DNA from: an uncultured Chryseobacterium sp.
Lineage (GTDB): Bacteria > Bacteroidota > Bacteroidia > Flavobacteriales > Weeksellaceae
Direction of reading: 5' to 3'
NCBI GenBank assembly: GCA_913775525.1
Contig: CAJYLH010000041.1
Coordinates: 1-64,000 of the forward strand
Length of the DNA stretch: 64,000 nt
Below, piece after piece: positions 35,310 to 44,976 of the stretch (positions are counted from its first letter, which is position 1; every line of letters starts with the position of its first letter). The notes beneath the pieces are model-generated. The model was not told where the DNA came from, searched no databases, and was given only the letters and a program-made list of their open reading frames with translations. The translations under genes were made by a program, and so were the position numbers.

Positions 35310-36623
35310 ATGGAAACAACAACGCAATACGTTCCTTATAAAGTAAAGGATATTTCCCTGGCAGATTGGGGAAGAAAGGAAATCACTCTTGCTGAGGCTG
35401 AAATGCCTGGTTTGATGGCAATCCGTGAAGAATACGGAGCTCAGCAGCCACTTAAAGGAGCAAGAATCGCAGGATGTCTTCACATGACCATTCAGACTGC
35501 CGTGCTTATTGAAACACTGGTGGCATTAGGAGCTGAAGTAACCTGGTCTTCATGTAATATTTTCTCTACCCAGGACCATGCTGCCGCTGCCATCGCCGCT
35601 GCGGGAATCCCTGTGTATGCATGGAAAGGAATGAATGCAGAGGAATTTGACTGGTGTATTGAGCAGACGTTATTCTTCGGAGAAGACAGGAAGCCATTGA
35701 ACATGATCCTGGATGACGGAGGAGACCTTACCAATATGGTATTTGACCAGTACCCTGAATTAACCAAAGAGATCAAAGGACTTTCTGAAGAAACGACAAC
35801 AGGGGTTCACAGATTATATGAAAGAATGCAGAACGGTACGCTGGTCATGCCCGCGATTAATGTGAATGATTCTGTAACCAAGTCTAAATTCGACAACAAA
35901 TACGGATGCAGGGAATCTGCAGTAGATGCCATCAGAAGAGCTACGGATGTAATGCTTGCCGGTAAAAGAGTGGTGGTTTGCGGATACGGAGATGTTGGTA
36001 AAGGAACAGCAGCTTCTTTCAGAGGTGCCGGTTCTATCGTTACCGTAACGGAAATCGACCCGATCTGTGCACTACAGGCTGCGATGGAAGGATACGAAGT
36101 GAAAAAACTGGATACCGTAGTTGATAACGCAGATATCATCATTACCACTACCGGTAACTTCAACATCGTTCAGGGATCGCACTTCAAAAAGATGAAGGAT
36201 AAAACCATCGTTTGTAACATCGGACACTTCGATAACGAAATTGATATGGCATGGCTGAATGAAAACTACGGTTCTACCAAATATGAAGTAAAACCACAGG
36301 TTGATGTATACAATGTAGACGGAAATGAAATCATCATCCTTGCAGAAGGTAGACTGGTGAACTTAGGATGTGCGACAGGACACCCGAGCTTTGTAATGTC
36401 CAACTCTTTCTCTAACCAGACTTTGGCGCAGATCGAACTCTGGGCTAATTCCAGCCAATACGAGAATAAAGTATATACATTACCGAAGCATCTGGATGAA
36501 AAGGTAGCCGCCCTTCATCTTAAGAAATTAGGGGTAGAGCTTGAAACGCTTACTGATGAGCAGGCAAAATACATCGGGGTAACGGTAGACGGGCCGTTCA
36601 AACCTGAGTATTACAGATACTAA
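35310..36623 (+). CDS. ahcY: adenosylhomocysteinase
   Basis: A 437-residue NAD-dependent enzyme that splits S-adenosylhomocysteine into adenosine and homocysteine, which relieves product inhibition of methyltransferases. The NAD-binding motif is [16 protein letters not shown] (about 216-231). Substrate-site sequences include [23 protein letters not shown] and [11 protein letters not shown]. The C-terminus FKPEYYRY is diagnostic. It has a strong promoter and its own terminator. Confidence 0.96.
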   Translation: METTTQYVPYKVKDISLADWGRKEITLAEAEMPGLMAIREEYGAQQPLKGARIAGCLHMTIQTAVLIETLVALGAEVTWSSCNIFSTQDHAAAAIAAAGIPVYAWKGMNAEEFDWCIEQTLFFGEDRKPLNMILDDGGDLTNMVFDQYPELTKEIKGLSEETTTGVHRLYERMQNGTLVMPAINVNDSVTKSKFDNKYGCRESAVDAIRRATDVMLAGKRVVVCGYGDVGKGTAASFRGAGSIVTVTEIDPICALQAAMEGYEVKKLDTVVDNADIIITTTGNFNIVQGSHFKKMKDKTIVCNIGHFDNEIDMAWLNENYGSTKYEVKPQVDVYNVDGNEIIILAEGRLVNLGCATGHPSFVMSNSFSNQTLAQIELWANSSQYENKVYTLPKHLDEKVAALHLKKLGVELETLTDEQAKYIGVTVDGPFKPEYYRY

Positions 36624-36649
36624 TCAATATAGAGTTGATATACGACATG

Positions 36650-36674
36650 AGCCCTTCCTTACGGAGGGGCTTTT
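36650..36674 (+). terminator. ahcY terminator
   Basis: AGCCCTTCC pairs with GGAGGGGCT (one G-U type position), with a TTAC-containing loop, and is followed by TTTT. It lies 27 bp past the ahcY stop. Confidence 0.75.
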
Positions 36675-36783
36675 GTATTCACGGGTATAATTGGTGCCGA
36701 TTTCATCTTCCTGTAAAAAAAGCATCATCCCATACAATAAAATTCCATCATTTGAGTTATGGCCGGCAATCGGATAAAAATGA

Positions 36784-36791
36784 TATATTTG
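36784..36791 (+). promoter_or_regulatory. -7 element of the YiaA-like gene
   Basis: TATATTTG is a full match to TAnnTTTG and lies 20 nt upstream of the ATG at 36812. The nearest TTTG is too far upstream for a standard -33 box. Confidence 0.45.
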
Positions 36792-36811
36792 ATCCTTTGA
36801 ATAATTAACAC

Positions 36812-37204
36812 ATGAAAAAACAAAGAGTATCAAACGCGTTTGTCGCAGCGTCCTGGGTTGCCCTGGGAGCCGGAATGATCGGCTTTATTGTTGGCCTGGC
36901 CAGAGCGGAGATGGAACTGAATGAAAAAGGATATTATTTCACAATCCTTCTGTATGGCCTGTTTGCGGTCGTTTCCCTGCAGAAAGCAGTGCGTGACCGG
37001 CTGGAAAATATTCCGGTAACCGATATCTATTATGGAATATGCTGGTTCGCCACCCTTTCCTCCATCGTACTTCTGGCGATAGGCCTCTGGAATGCCACAA
37101 TCCTGCTGAGTGAAAAAGGTTTTTATGCCTTTGCTTTCCTCCTCGCTCTTTTTGGAGCTATTGCCGTCCAGAAAAATACCCGCGACAATATGCTTCAGGA
37201 ATAA
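36812..37204 (+). CDS. YiaA/YiaB-type inner-membrane protein
   Basis: A 130-residue protein made of two copies of the YiaA/B two-helix unit, giving four transmembrane helices. Each repeat ends in the same pattern: KGYYFTILLYGLFAVVSLQK-A-V-R-D in the first and KGFYAFAFLLALFGAIAVQK-N-T-R-D in the second. The family is of unknown function and often responds to stress. It is a single gene with its own terminator. Confidence 0.88.
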   Translation: MKKQRVSNAFVAASWVALGAGMIGFIVGLARAEMELNEKGYYFTILLYGLFAVVSLQKAVRDRLENIPVTDIYYGICWFATLSSIVLLAIGLWNATILLSEKGFYAFAFLLALFGAIAVQKNTRDNMLQE

Positions 37205-37211
37205 TATTCAG

Positions 37212-37236
37212 GCTCACCCATAAGGTGGGCTTTTTT
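37212..37236 (+). terminator. terminator after the YiaA-like gene
   Basis: GCTCACC (37212-37218) pairs with GGTGGGC (37224-37230) with one G-U pair, and is followed by six T. Confidence 0.75.
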
Positions 37237-37367
37237 GATCTGATTTCCTGAACAGGACTCTTTAAAGTAAAGTTTAAAAAAATATTCTATTTTATTCCCA
37301 TAAAATAGAATAAAATCATTTTTACTCTTTTAAAAGACTATCTTTACACACCTGCTAAAATAATTCT

Positions 37368-38693
37368 ATGAAAAAATTCTTACTTTTTACTTTTTTAATC
37401 CTTTTCTGCACCGGCATCAGTGCCCAGAATGAATTTATTACCGTCTGGAAACCGGGGACCTCCAACCTCATTCATTTTCCGGGAAAAGGGACCAACTACA
37501 CCGTTTACTGGGAAGAAATAGGGTATCCTCAGCATAGCGGAACACTGGATAACATAACTTCAGTCAATGAAGTGGTGATTGATTTCGGGAATGCCTACAA
37601 TCCCACTCCTTCTTCAGCGGCATACCGGGTGAAAGTCAGCAAAGGAAACGGGAACTTCAGCCAGATCAGGTTCTTTGATAATTCAGTGGTCCCGATTTAT
37701 TCCTGCCCCGATATGGCTAAGATCTTTGAAGTGGCGCAGTGGGGAACTACCCAATGGCAGACTTTCGAAAATGCATTTACCCTTTGCTCCAACCTGGATG
37801 TAACAGCAACCGATGCTCCCGACCTCAGCCTGGTCACCAGTACCAAAGAAATGTTTTACATCTGTTCTTCCCTGGTAGGGAATGCAAGCTTTAACAACTG
37901 GAATACGAGCACGCTGACCGATATAAACTCCATGTTTTCTGCTGCAGATGTATTCAATGCACCGATAGGTAGCTGGGATGTTTCCAATGTGACCGATTTC
38001 AGATATGTTTTTGATATGGCCCTTAAGTTCAACCAGCCATTGAGAGAATGGGATACTTCAGGTGCAGTAACCATGGAGCATATGTTTCACGGTGCAGCTA
38101 TGTTCAACCAGAATATCGGCGAATGGGATACGTCCGGGGTAACCAATATGGATATGATGTTTGCTCTGGCAACGGCATTTAACCAGGATCTCGGTTCATG
38201 GAATCTCTCCTCCCTTATTTCCGCTGTTGATATGCTCAATTTTTCCGGACTGAACTGCCAGAATTACGACAGTACCCTGGTGGGATGGAACAACAATTCA
38301 CAAACACCTCAGAATATCAATCTCGGCAATGCAATGCCGCTGTTCTATAAACACCCTCTTGCCATTGCCGCAAGAACCAGCCTGATCAGCCAGAAGAACT
38401 GGTCTGTTACCGGAGACGGCTATGATCCGTCCTGTAATTCAGTATTGAGTGCTTCCGAAGCAGGAGCACCGGAACCGGCAGGCATTTATCCTAACCCTGC
38501 TTCTGAAACGATTTATCTTAAAAATATAAAAGGAGGTAAAAACTATTCCATCACTGACTTCAGTGGAAGGGTATTAAATACCGGTGCCGTTGCAAAAGGC
38601 TATATCGATATCCGCCATCTGGTGCCGGGAAATTATCTTCTGAAAATCACAGGGGATGGTACAGCCCGAGTTTTTAAATTCATTAAAAAATAA
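37368..38693 (+). CDS. BspA-like (DUF285) surface protein with T9SS sorting domain
   Basis: A 441-residue secreted protein. The signal peptide (FTFLILFCTGISAQ) is followed by DUF285 repeats of about 25 residues, such as NMDMMFALATAFNQDLGSWN and FNAPIGSWDVSNVTDF. The last 70 residues form a type A T9SS sorting domain (GIYPNPASETIYLKN, ending VFKFIKK). It should be exported by T9SS and processed by PorU. BspA-like repeats are linked to adhesion in other bacteria, but no ligand is known here. Confidence 0.88.
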   Translation: MKKFLLFTFLILFCTGISAQNEFITVWKPGTSNLIHFPGKGTNYTVYWEEIGYPQHSGTLDNITSVNEVVIDFGNAYNPTPSSAAYRVKVSKGNGNFSQIRFFDNSVVPIYSCPDMAKIFEVAQWGTTQWQTFENAFTLCSNLDVTATDAPDLSLVTSTKEMFYICSSLVGNASFNNWNTSTLTDINSMFSAADVFNAPIGSWDVSNVTDFRYVFDMALKFNQPLREWDTSGAVTMEHMFHGAAMFNQNIGEWDTSGVTNMDMMFALATAFNQDLGSWNLSSLISAVDMLNFSGLNCQNYDSTLVGWNNNSQTPQNINLGNAMPLFYKHPLAIAARTSLISQKNWSVTGDGYDPSCNSVLSASEAGAPEPAGIYPNPASETIYLKNIKGGKNYSITDFSGRVLNTGAVAKGYIDIRHLVPGNYLLKITGDGTARVFKFIKK

Positions 38694-38743
38694 TTAATCA
38701 TCAGAGATCGTAGACCTTTCCTGCTGCATATTAAACACCGGAG

Positions 38744-38780
38744 ATAATTTCGGCCCCGCCTTTGGCGGGGCCGAAATTAT
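38744..38780. terminator. 17-bp perfect bidirectional terminator
   Basis: ATAATTTCGGCCCCGCC (38744-38760) pairs perfectly with 38764-38780 around a TTT loop. It is the strongest hairpin in the window and separates the convergent DUF285 and purE genes. Confidence 0.88.
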
Positions 38781-38793
38781 TACTATTCTATCT

Positions 38794-39297
38794 TTACTGA
38801 TCGTACCGGTTAGGGTGCTTTGCTTTGATGTCATCCACAGTTCCCAGCACCTTATCTTTCAAAGAATCCTGGTAATGCTGTAGTTTAGCCGCAACTTCCG
38901 GATCACCGCTGCCTAATATCTTAGCAGCCAGTATACCGGCATTCAGGGCACCGTTCAAAGCAACCGTAGCCACTGGAATCCCACCCGGCATCTGCAGGAT
39001 GGAGAGCACGGAATCCCATCCGTCAATGGAATTGCTGGATAAGATAGGAACTCCGATTACAGGAAGCGTGGTGCAACTGGCCACCATTCCGGGAAGGTGT
39101 GCCGCTCCTCCGGCTCCGGCTACAATAACTTTCAGCCCCCTTTCCTGAGCCGTTTTTGCATAATCAAACATACGTTCAGGAGTCCTGTGTGCGGAAACCA
39201 CTGTAAGTTCATACGGTATATCCAGGCTTTTAAGGAAACCTGCGGCCTGTTCCATGATCGGTAAGTCGCTCTGACTTCCCATAATAATTCCTACCAT
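38794..39297 (-). CDS. purE: N5-carboxyaminoimidazole ribonucleotide mutase
   Basis: A 167-residue class I PurE of purine biosynthesis that converts N5-CAIR, the PurK product, to CAIR. Signatures are GSQSDLPIMEQAA (7-19), VSAHRTPERMFDYA, VIVAGAGGAAHLPGMVA and PVIGVPI. The matching purK gene is on the same strand at 43.2-44.3 kb, but three plus-strand genes lie between them. A TATCTTTG -7 element (39319-39326, minus) gives a 21-nt leader. Confidence 0.95.
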   Translation of the reverse strand: MVGIIMGSQSDLPIMEQAAGFLKSLDIPYELTVVSAHRTPERMFDYAKTAQERGLKVIVAGAGGAAHLPGMVASCTTLPVIGVPILSSNSIDGWDSVLSILQMPGGIPVATVALNGALNAGILAAKILGSGDPEVAAKLQHYQDSLKDKVLGTVDDIKAKHPNRYDQ

Positions 39298-39448
39298 CTT
39301 TACATTATATTAGATGGTCAAAGATAAAAATTATAGGCCGGACCTGCAAAAGGCTTAAAACTTATTCCTGAGGCCCCTTTTGGTTTAAAAATTGAATCAT
39401 TCCGTTACATCACACCAATTCCACACTGTTTTGAAAGATTACAAACTC

Positions 39449-40348
39449 ATGATTGCCGTCCTCATCGTTGCCATTGTCTGGGGAACTACATTTCTGTCGA
39501 TACGGGTAGCCGTAGAAACCATTCCGGCCTGGTTTGTTGCCGGGATCCGTCAGTTTCTGGCCGCGGTCATCATCTTTTTTATCCTTTTATACAGGAAACA
39601 GTTTCAATGGATCGGATGGAAAAACCTGGCTTATCAGATTATTTTTTCCCTGCTGATGCTGGTCGTAGCCAATGGAATGACCACCGTAGCGGAAGAAACC
39701 GTGACCAGCAGCGTAACATCGCTCATCAGTGCCTGCTCTCCCATTATTGTATTCCTGGGAAGCGCGGCTTTCGGTTTACAGAAAATTACCCTGAAATCGC
39801 TCGTTGGCGTGTTGATGAGTTTCAGCGGGATTGTCTTTATCTTCTGGCATGGCGTGCGTGACCTCGCTAATCCGGCTTATGCCAAAGGAATCATCTTTCT
39901 TTTTATTGCAATTGCCGGCTGGGCATCCGGAACCATCTTTACCAAAAAACTCAACATACAGACGGAAAACATTTTCCTCAACCTGTTTTACCAGTTCTCT
40001 TTTGCCGGAGTACTCCAGATTATTTTTGCTTTTATGTTTTCGGAAGATTATAATTTCGGAAACTGGAGCTTCAAAAGCGTGGCGGCAATGGTCTATCTTG
40101 CTGTATTTGGCTCGGTAGCGGCTTTCTTCGCTTTTCATTATGCCCTGACTAAAATTTCCGCCGTGCAGGTTTCCATACTGGCGTATATTAATACGGTGAT
40201 TTCAATATTCTTAAGCTGGCTGATACTGGATGAAAAAATCACCTGGAAATTTATTGTCGCTGCGGTCCTGATTATCCTGGGCGTCTTCATCATCAATTAT
40301 AAACGTTCCATGTTTCAGCAGCGGAAGATCAGATTAACACGGTCATAA
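39449..40348 (+). CDS. EamA/DMT-superfamily transporter
   Basis: A 299-residue inner-membrane protein with about ten transmembrane helices in two EamA repeats. The first starts IVAIVWGTTFLSIRVAVE. The second follows FLFIAIAGWASGTIFTKKL and ends WLILDEKITWKFIVAAVLII, the usual C-terminal pattern. It probably exports a small metabolite or amino acid; the substrate is unknown. The start is uncertain: the ATG at 39449 opens directly in TM1, and in-frame TTG codons at 39431 and 39392 would add 6 or 19 residues. Confidence 0.87.
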   Translation: MIAVLIVAIVWGTTFLSIRVAVETIPAWFVAGIRQFLAAVIIFFILLYRKQFQWIGWKNLAYQIIFSLLMLVVANGMTTVAEETVTSSVTSLISACSPIIVFLGSAAFGLQKITLKSLVGVLMSFSGIVFIFWHGVRDLANPAYAKGIIFLFIAIAGWASGTIFTKKLNIQTENIFLNLFYQFSFAGVLQIIFAFMFSEDYNFGNWSFKSVAAMVYLAVFGSVAAFFAFHYALTKISAVQVSILAYINTVISIFLSWLILDEKITWKFIVAAVLIILGVFIINYKRSMFQQRKIRLTRS

Positions 40349-40398
40349 TTTTCATTTTTATTAATTTTTACCTATCTTCATGCATCAACCTATTTTTT

Positions 40399-40965
40399 AT
40401 GAAAAAAAACACAATATTTATTTTATTAACAGCTGCACTCCTGATCATCAGCTGCGGTGACAAGGAAAAAGAAGCCAGTCTGGCAGCAAGAGAACAGCAA
40501 TTGCTGGAAAAAGAGAAACTGTTTGCCCAGAAAGAGTCGGAATACCAGTCGCTCCTCAAAATGAGGGACAGCATTTTTGCTAAAAAAGATTCTGTGACCA
40601 TCGCCTCATGGCCAACTGAAATTGCCGGTTTATGGACCGGAAAAGTCATCTGCACAGAATCCAACTGCAGTGACTATGTTATCGGAGACCAGCGTACGGA
40701 TACGTGGGAATTCGACAGCGATTCTACCCAGCTGGTGACAAAAATCATCAACAACAATAACCTGGTACGGATCTACTCCGGAAAAATGGACAACAATGAA
40801 ATAAAACTCAACTTTAAAACAGATTCAACCTCAAAGAAAATGGTGGATATGAATGTGATCCTGAATGACATTTCTGGCAATAAGATCAAAGGAACACGAA
40901 CGATTGCGGTAGACAATAACTGCATGGCTAAATTTTCCGTTGAACTGGTACGCGCTGCAAAATAA
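40399..40965 (+). CDS. lipoprotein of unknown function
   Basis: A 188-residue lipoprotein with lipobox IISC (Cys19). A short charged coiled-coil-like stretch (EASLAAREQQLLEKEKLFAQ) is followed by a beta-rich domain with three Cys (VICTESNCSD and DNNCMAKF). It lies 6 bp before the cation/proton antiporter gene and is probably co-transcribed with it. No family is recognised. It may be an envelope sensor or ligand-binding protein, but this is only a guess from location. Confidence 0.75.
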   Translation: MKKNTIFILLTAALLIISCGDKEKEASLAAREQQLLEKEKLFAQKESEYQSLLKMRDSIFAKKDSVTIASWPTEIAGLWTGKVICTESNCSDYVIGDQRTDTWEFDSDSTQLVTKIINNNNLVRIYSGKMDNNEIKLNFKTDSTSKKMVDMNVILNDISGNKIKGTRTIAVDNNCMAKFSVELVRAAK

Positions 40966-40971
40966 ACACCT

Positions 40972-43095
40972 ATGATTTTACTGAACATACATAACCTGAG
41001 TTTTCCCATAGAAGACCCGGTCCTGAAATTCCTGCTGGTCTTAATTATTATCCTCGCCGCTCCACTGCTGCTGAATAAAATCAAAGTTCCCCACCTGCTG
41101 GGATTAATTATTGCCGGAGCCGTGATAGGCCCTAACGGTTTTAATATCCTTTCCAGGGACAGCAGCATTGTGGTTACAGGAACTACCGGATTGCTCTATA
41201 TCATGTTCCTTGCCGGGCTTGAGATCGACATGGGGGATTTTAAAAGGAACAAATGGAAAAGCCTGACCTTCGGCATCTATACGTTTACGGTTCCTTTTGT
41301 ACTCGGTTATTTAGGGGCTTATTACCTTCTTGGATTTTCTACTCTGACCTCCGTCCTGTTTGCCAGTCTCTTTTCTTCCCATACGTTGATTGCATACCCT
41401 CTGGTAAGCAAACTCGGGATTTCCAAAAACCTGGCGGTGAATATTACGGTTGGCGGTACGATGATCACTGATATTCTTGCGCTATTGGTACTTGCTGTGA
41501 TCGTAGGAATGTCACAGGGAGAAGTAGGAACGGAGTTCTGGGTAAAGCTTTCGGTCTCTTTCATTGTTTTCGGGCTGATTGTACTTTTCATCTTTCCTAT
41601 CATCGGAAGATGGTTCTTTAAGAAAGTAAACGATAAGATCTCCCAGTATATCTTTGTGCTGGTTATGATTTACCTTGCTGCCCTGCTGGCTGAGCTCGCA
41701 GGTGTGGAGGCCATCATCGGAGCTTTCTTTGCAGGCCTTGCCCTGAACAGGCTGATTCCTCATACGTCTTCCCTGATGAACCGCGTGGAATTTGTAGGAA
41801 ATGCGATCTTTATCCCGTTCTTCCTGATCAGCGTGGGAATGCTGATTGATTTCAAAGTATTTTTCAAAAGCTGGGAAACGCTTGAAGTAGCTGCCATCAT
41901 GCTGATTGCTTCTATCGGCGGGAAGTACCTTTCGGCAGTGGCCACACAGAAGACATTCAGGCTCTCCAAAGAAGAGGGCAAACTGATCTTCGGTTTAAGT
42001 TCTGCCTCAGCCGCCGCAACACTGGCTTCTGTAATGGTAGGATACAATATCATCCTGTCTGAAACCGAAACCGGCGAACCGGTAAGGTTGCTGAATGAGC
42101 ACGTCCTGAACGGAAGCATCCTGCTGATCCTGGTGTCATGTACCATTTCTTCTTTCATCTCCATGGCCAGTGCCCAGAAAATTGCGGAAAGTGATAATGA
42201 AGATACCGTATCCGGTAACAGTCATGAAGAGGAAAATATTTTGCTGGCCGTTAATCATCCGGAAACGGTGGAAAGAATGGTTAACCTCGGAATGCTGATC
42301 AAGGCACACTCCAATACCGACCATGTTTTTGCCCTGAATGTGATCAACGAAGATAAAAACGAATCTTCCGTAAAAAATGCAGAAAAAATCCTGCATCAAG
42401 CTACGGATACTGCGGCAGCGGCAGATGTAAAGCTACAGGCGTTGAAGAGGTATGACAATGACGTTATCAATGGTATTAATAATGTGATTAAAGAACAGAA
42501 TATTACCGACCTGATCATCGGCCTTGAAGATGTCAAAGGCTTCTCGCCATCTTTTGTCTATAATCTTTATAACGGCTATCTTCAGAATGATGATGTGAAT
42601 GTGCTGGTGTATCATGCCGCACAGCCATTATCCACCGTTAAGAAATATGCCGTGATGATCCCGGAAAACGGACATCTGGAACCCGGGTTCTTCCATGCGT
42701 TGCTCAGGGTCTGGAATATCGCCCGTAACTCGGGAGCTACCATGACTTTTTATGCCCCGGAAGTAATCCTGGAAATCCTTCAGAAAATCATTAAAAAAGC
42801 GAATATTGAAGCTGAATTTATCATTATGAATACATGGCACGATGCCGAACAGACTGCAGCTGGGCTTAAGGAAGACGAAGCGCTGATTATCCTGATGGCA
42901 AAAAGAGGCATGGCATCTTATATTCCACGGATGAGGTTCATCCCTGAGCTGCTGAACAAGTACCTAAAGAATAATAATTACCTGCTGATCTATCCTTTTT
43001 CTGAATACAGCCAGGATAACGCCGAAAAACGTTCGGTAGGCAACCACGGAGATTTTATGGAAATCGGGAACGTTATTAAAAAGATATTCAAATAG
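40972..43095 (+). CDS. CPA2-family cation/proton antiporter with C-terminal USP-like domains
   Basis: A 707-residue protein. Residues 1-395 form a Na+/H+ exchanger domain of the KefB/NhaS type with about 12 helices (HLLGLIIAGAVIGPNGFNIL, LLYIMFLAGLEIDM, SSHTLIAYPLV, AFFAGLALNRLIP). The C-terminal 300 residues hold two universal-stress-like cytoplasmic domains (LLAVNHPETVERMVNLGML and KKYAVMIPENGHLEPGFF), an arrangement common in Bacteroidota. It is likely a K+ or Na+/H+ antiporter regulated through the cytoplasmic part. Confidence 0.9.
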   Translation: MILLNIHNLSFPIEDPVLKFLLVLIIILAAPLLLNKIKVPHLLGLIIAGAVIGPNGFNILSRDSSIVVTGTTGLLYIMFLAGLEIDMGDFKRNKWKSLTFGIYTFTVPFVLGYLGAYYLLGFSTLTSVLFASLFSSHTLIAYPLVSKLGISKNLAVNITVGGTMITDILALLVLAVIVGMSQGEVGTEFWVKLSVSFIVFGLIVLFIFPIIGRWFFKKVNDKISQYIFVLVMIYLAALLAELAGVEAIIGAFFAGLALNRLIPHTSSLMNRVEFVGNAIFIPFFLISVGMLIDFKVFFKSWETLEVAAIMLIASIGGKYLSAVATQKTFRLSKEEGKLIFGLSSASAAATLASVMVGYNIILSETETGEPVRLLNEHVLNGSILLILVSCTISSFISMASAQKIAESDNEDTVSGNSHEEENILLAVNHPETVERMVNLGMLIKAHSNTDHVFALNVINEDKNESSVKNAEKILHQATDTAAAADVKLQALKRYDNDVINGINNVIKEQNITDLIIGLEDVKGFSPSFVYNLYNGYLQNDDVNVLVYHAAQPLSTVKKYAVMIPENGHLEPGFFHALLRVWNIARNSGATMTFYAPEVILEILQKIIKKANIEAEFIIMNTWHDAEQTAAGLKEDEALIILMAKRGMASYIPRMRFIPELLNKYLKNNNYLLIYPFSEYSQDNAEKRSVGNHGDFMEIGNVIKKIFK

Positions 43096-43128
43096 ACTGA
43101 TCGATAATCTATTATATCACTTCAGCTA

Positions 43129-43162
43129 AAACAAAGGCTGCCTGTTTAGGTAGCCTTTGTTT
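43129..43162. terminator. bidirectional terminator between antiporter and purK
   Basis: AAACAAAGGCTGCCT (43129-43143) pairs with 43148-43162 over 15 positions including one G-U, with a GTTT loop. It lies between convergent genes. Confidence 0.85.
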
Positions 43163-43169
43163 ATTATTG

Positions 43170-44282
43170 TTATCCGGCAATGACCTGCACCATTTCTTTT
43201 ACCCTGATAAGCTTTTCCATCAGTTCTTCCCTGGAATCTGCGAGTACATTGATGTGCCCCATCTTTCTTCCGGGCTTGGTTTCCGTTTTACCATACAGGT
43301 GTACATAGGTTTTTGGCAGTTTCAGTACTTCTTCCATTCCCTGGTATCGTACTTTTCCTGTGTGACCTTCAGCACCTACCAGATTAAGCATGCCGCTGTA
43401 AGTGATGGTATCCGTATCGGCCAGAGGCAGGTTTTTCACCACCCGGTACATCTGTTCAAACTGGGAATTCGCATTTCCTTCCTGGCTCTGGTGCCCTGAA
43501 TTATGCAGCCTTGGCGCCGTTTCGTTCACCCATACTTTTCCTTCTTTGTCCAGGAATAATTCAATGGCAAATAATCCCGGTGAGTTGACGGCATCCAGGA
43601 ATTTCCCAGTGATATGGTCAATCTGCGTGGTAATGTTCTCACTGAGGTGCACAGGACAGATATTGAAATCCAGAAGGTTGAGCTTCGGGTCAGCCACCAT
43701 TTCAGTAACCGGGAAAGTTTTGGTTTCCCCTTTTTCATTTCTGGCGACGATCACGGAAAGCTCCTTATCGATATCCACTAAAGTTTCCAGGACAGACGGT
43801 TCTTTCCAGAGTTTCTGCAGGTCCTCTTCAGTCCGGATCACCTGTACCCCTTTTCCGTCGTATCCTCCGGTATTCATTTTCTGTACAAAAGGCAGTGGCA
43901 TAGTCATCTCTTCATTCCAGTCGCGCACCACCTGGAATTCCGGACTCGGGATACCATGGGCCTTATAAAATTCCTTCTGAAGGATTTTCTGCTGGATGAT
44001 GGTGATGATCCGGGAATTCGGAACCACTTTTACGCCCTGCCCTTCCAGTGCAGCCAGCGCTTCAGCATTCACATGTTCTATTTCAATGGTGATCACCTCT
44101 TTATCTTTTCCGAAATCCATTACCGCCTGGTAATCATTGAAATTCCCCTGTGTAAAATGGGAAATCGTGTGGCACGGCGCATCCGGTGCAGGATCTAAGG
44201 TATAAAACTGATCGTCATATTTCAAAGCCTCCTGGATAAGCATTCTTCCGAGCTGCCCGCCGCCTAAAATTCCTATTTTCAT
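43170..44282 (-). CDS. purK: N5-carboxyaminoimidazole ribonucleotide synthase
   Basis: A 370-residue ATP-grasp enzyme that carboxylates AIR with bicarbonate. It starts MKIGILGGGQLGRMLIQEAL, the family hallmark, and contains VQKMNTGGYDGKGV and WVNETAPRLHNSGHQS, the ATP-grasp metal-binding segment. It works just before PurE. The two genes are on the same strand here but 3.9 kb apart. Confidence 0.95.
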   Translation of the reverse strand: MKIGILGGGQLGRMLIQEALKYDDQFYTLDPAPDAPCHTISHFTQGNFNDYQAVMDFGKDKEVITIEIEHVNAEALAALEGQGVKVVPNSRIITIIQQKILQKEFYKAHGIPSPEFQVVRDWNEEMTMPLPFVQKMNTGGYDGKGVQVIRTEEDLQKLWKEPSVLETLVDIDKELSVIVARNEKGETKTFPVTEMVADPKLNLLDFNICPVHLSENITTQIDHITGKFLDAVNSPGLFAIELFLDKEGKVWVNETAPRLHNSGHQSQEGNANSQFEQMYRVVKNLPLADTDTITYSGMLNLVGAEGHTGKVRYQGMEEVLKLPKTYVHLYGKTETKPGRKMGHINVLADSREELMEKLIRVKEMVQVIAG

Positions 44283-44340
44283 TGTTCTGTATCTGTTGTA
44301 TTTGTATTGATTTTACTAGTAAAGGATGAAATGCATTACC

Positions 44341-44892
44341 CTATTGCAGCTTTTCTATTCTGAGGTAACCCAGGTGCATTACATTGGTCTGGTCCTGCTC
44401 TTCAGATTTTTCCAGCACAATGGAATACCGTTTTTTCATCGTGTCCGGCAGGATGTCATTAAGCCTGAAGATGTCATCAATATCCACTCCGTGCTTTTCA
44501 TCGATGTGGCTTTCGGCTCCCTTAAAGCCCATGGTCTGGTAAAATTCTGTCTTCTTTACGCGTTTTACAACTTCCCCCATGGATTTTCCGACCATAAGAT
44601 GCTGCTCGTGAAATTCCTCAAAATATCCCGGCTTATATCCGCCAAGGTTAATGAAGTACAGCTGATCATCTGAATCTTTTTCTGTCCGTTCCGTAATTTT
44701 CAATTCGTACCCGTCTGCAAACCTTACTTCCTGATAGGCATCGATATGGATTTTCCCATCGGCCTCCTTCCAGAATTTTTTCATCTCCGGAACCAGGTCT
44801 TTCAGGTTTTCTGCAATCCCGAAGAATACATCGTGCTGTTCAATATTTCTGCCTTTAGGGGTGGCTCCCAGAATGATATAGAATAATTTCAT
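44341..44892 (-). CDS. DUF1543 domain-containing protein
   Basis: A 183-residue soluble protein with the DUF1543 signature at its N-terminus (FYIILGATPKGRNIEQHDVF, then FGIAENLKDL) and a second half with INLGGYKPGYFEEFHEQHLM. DUF1543 is of unknown function. The start at MKLFYIIL fits; a longer frame begins 10 codons earlier. A TATTTTTG -7 element lies about 16 nt upstream. It is divergent from the TSUP permease. Confidence 0.85.
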   Translation of the reverse strand: MKLFYIILGATPKGRNIEQHDVFFGIAENLKDLVPEMKKFWKEADGKIHIDAYQEVRFADGYELKITERTEKDSDDQLYFINLGGYKPGYFEEFHEQHLMVGKSMGEVVKRVKKTEFYQTMGFKGAESHIDEKHGVDIDDIFRLNDILPDTMKKRYSIVLEKSEEQDQTNVMHLGYLRIEKLQ

Positions 44893-44941
44893 GTCCCTGT
44901 CGTTTATGCAAAAATACGTCAAATTTATCTTTTTTAAACGT

Positions 44942-44972
44942 TTGGCAGACTACCACAATAGTTTTATATTTG
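44942..44972 (+). promoter_or_regulatory. TSUP permease promoter, likely leaderless
   Basis: TTG (44942-44944) and TATATTTG (44965-44972) are 20 bp apart, matching the Bacteroidota consensus at both boxes. The ATG of the permease follows after only 4 nt, so the transcript should start at or near the start codon. Confidence 0.75.
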
Positions 44973-44976
44973 CAGC

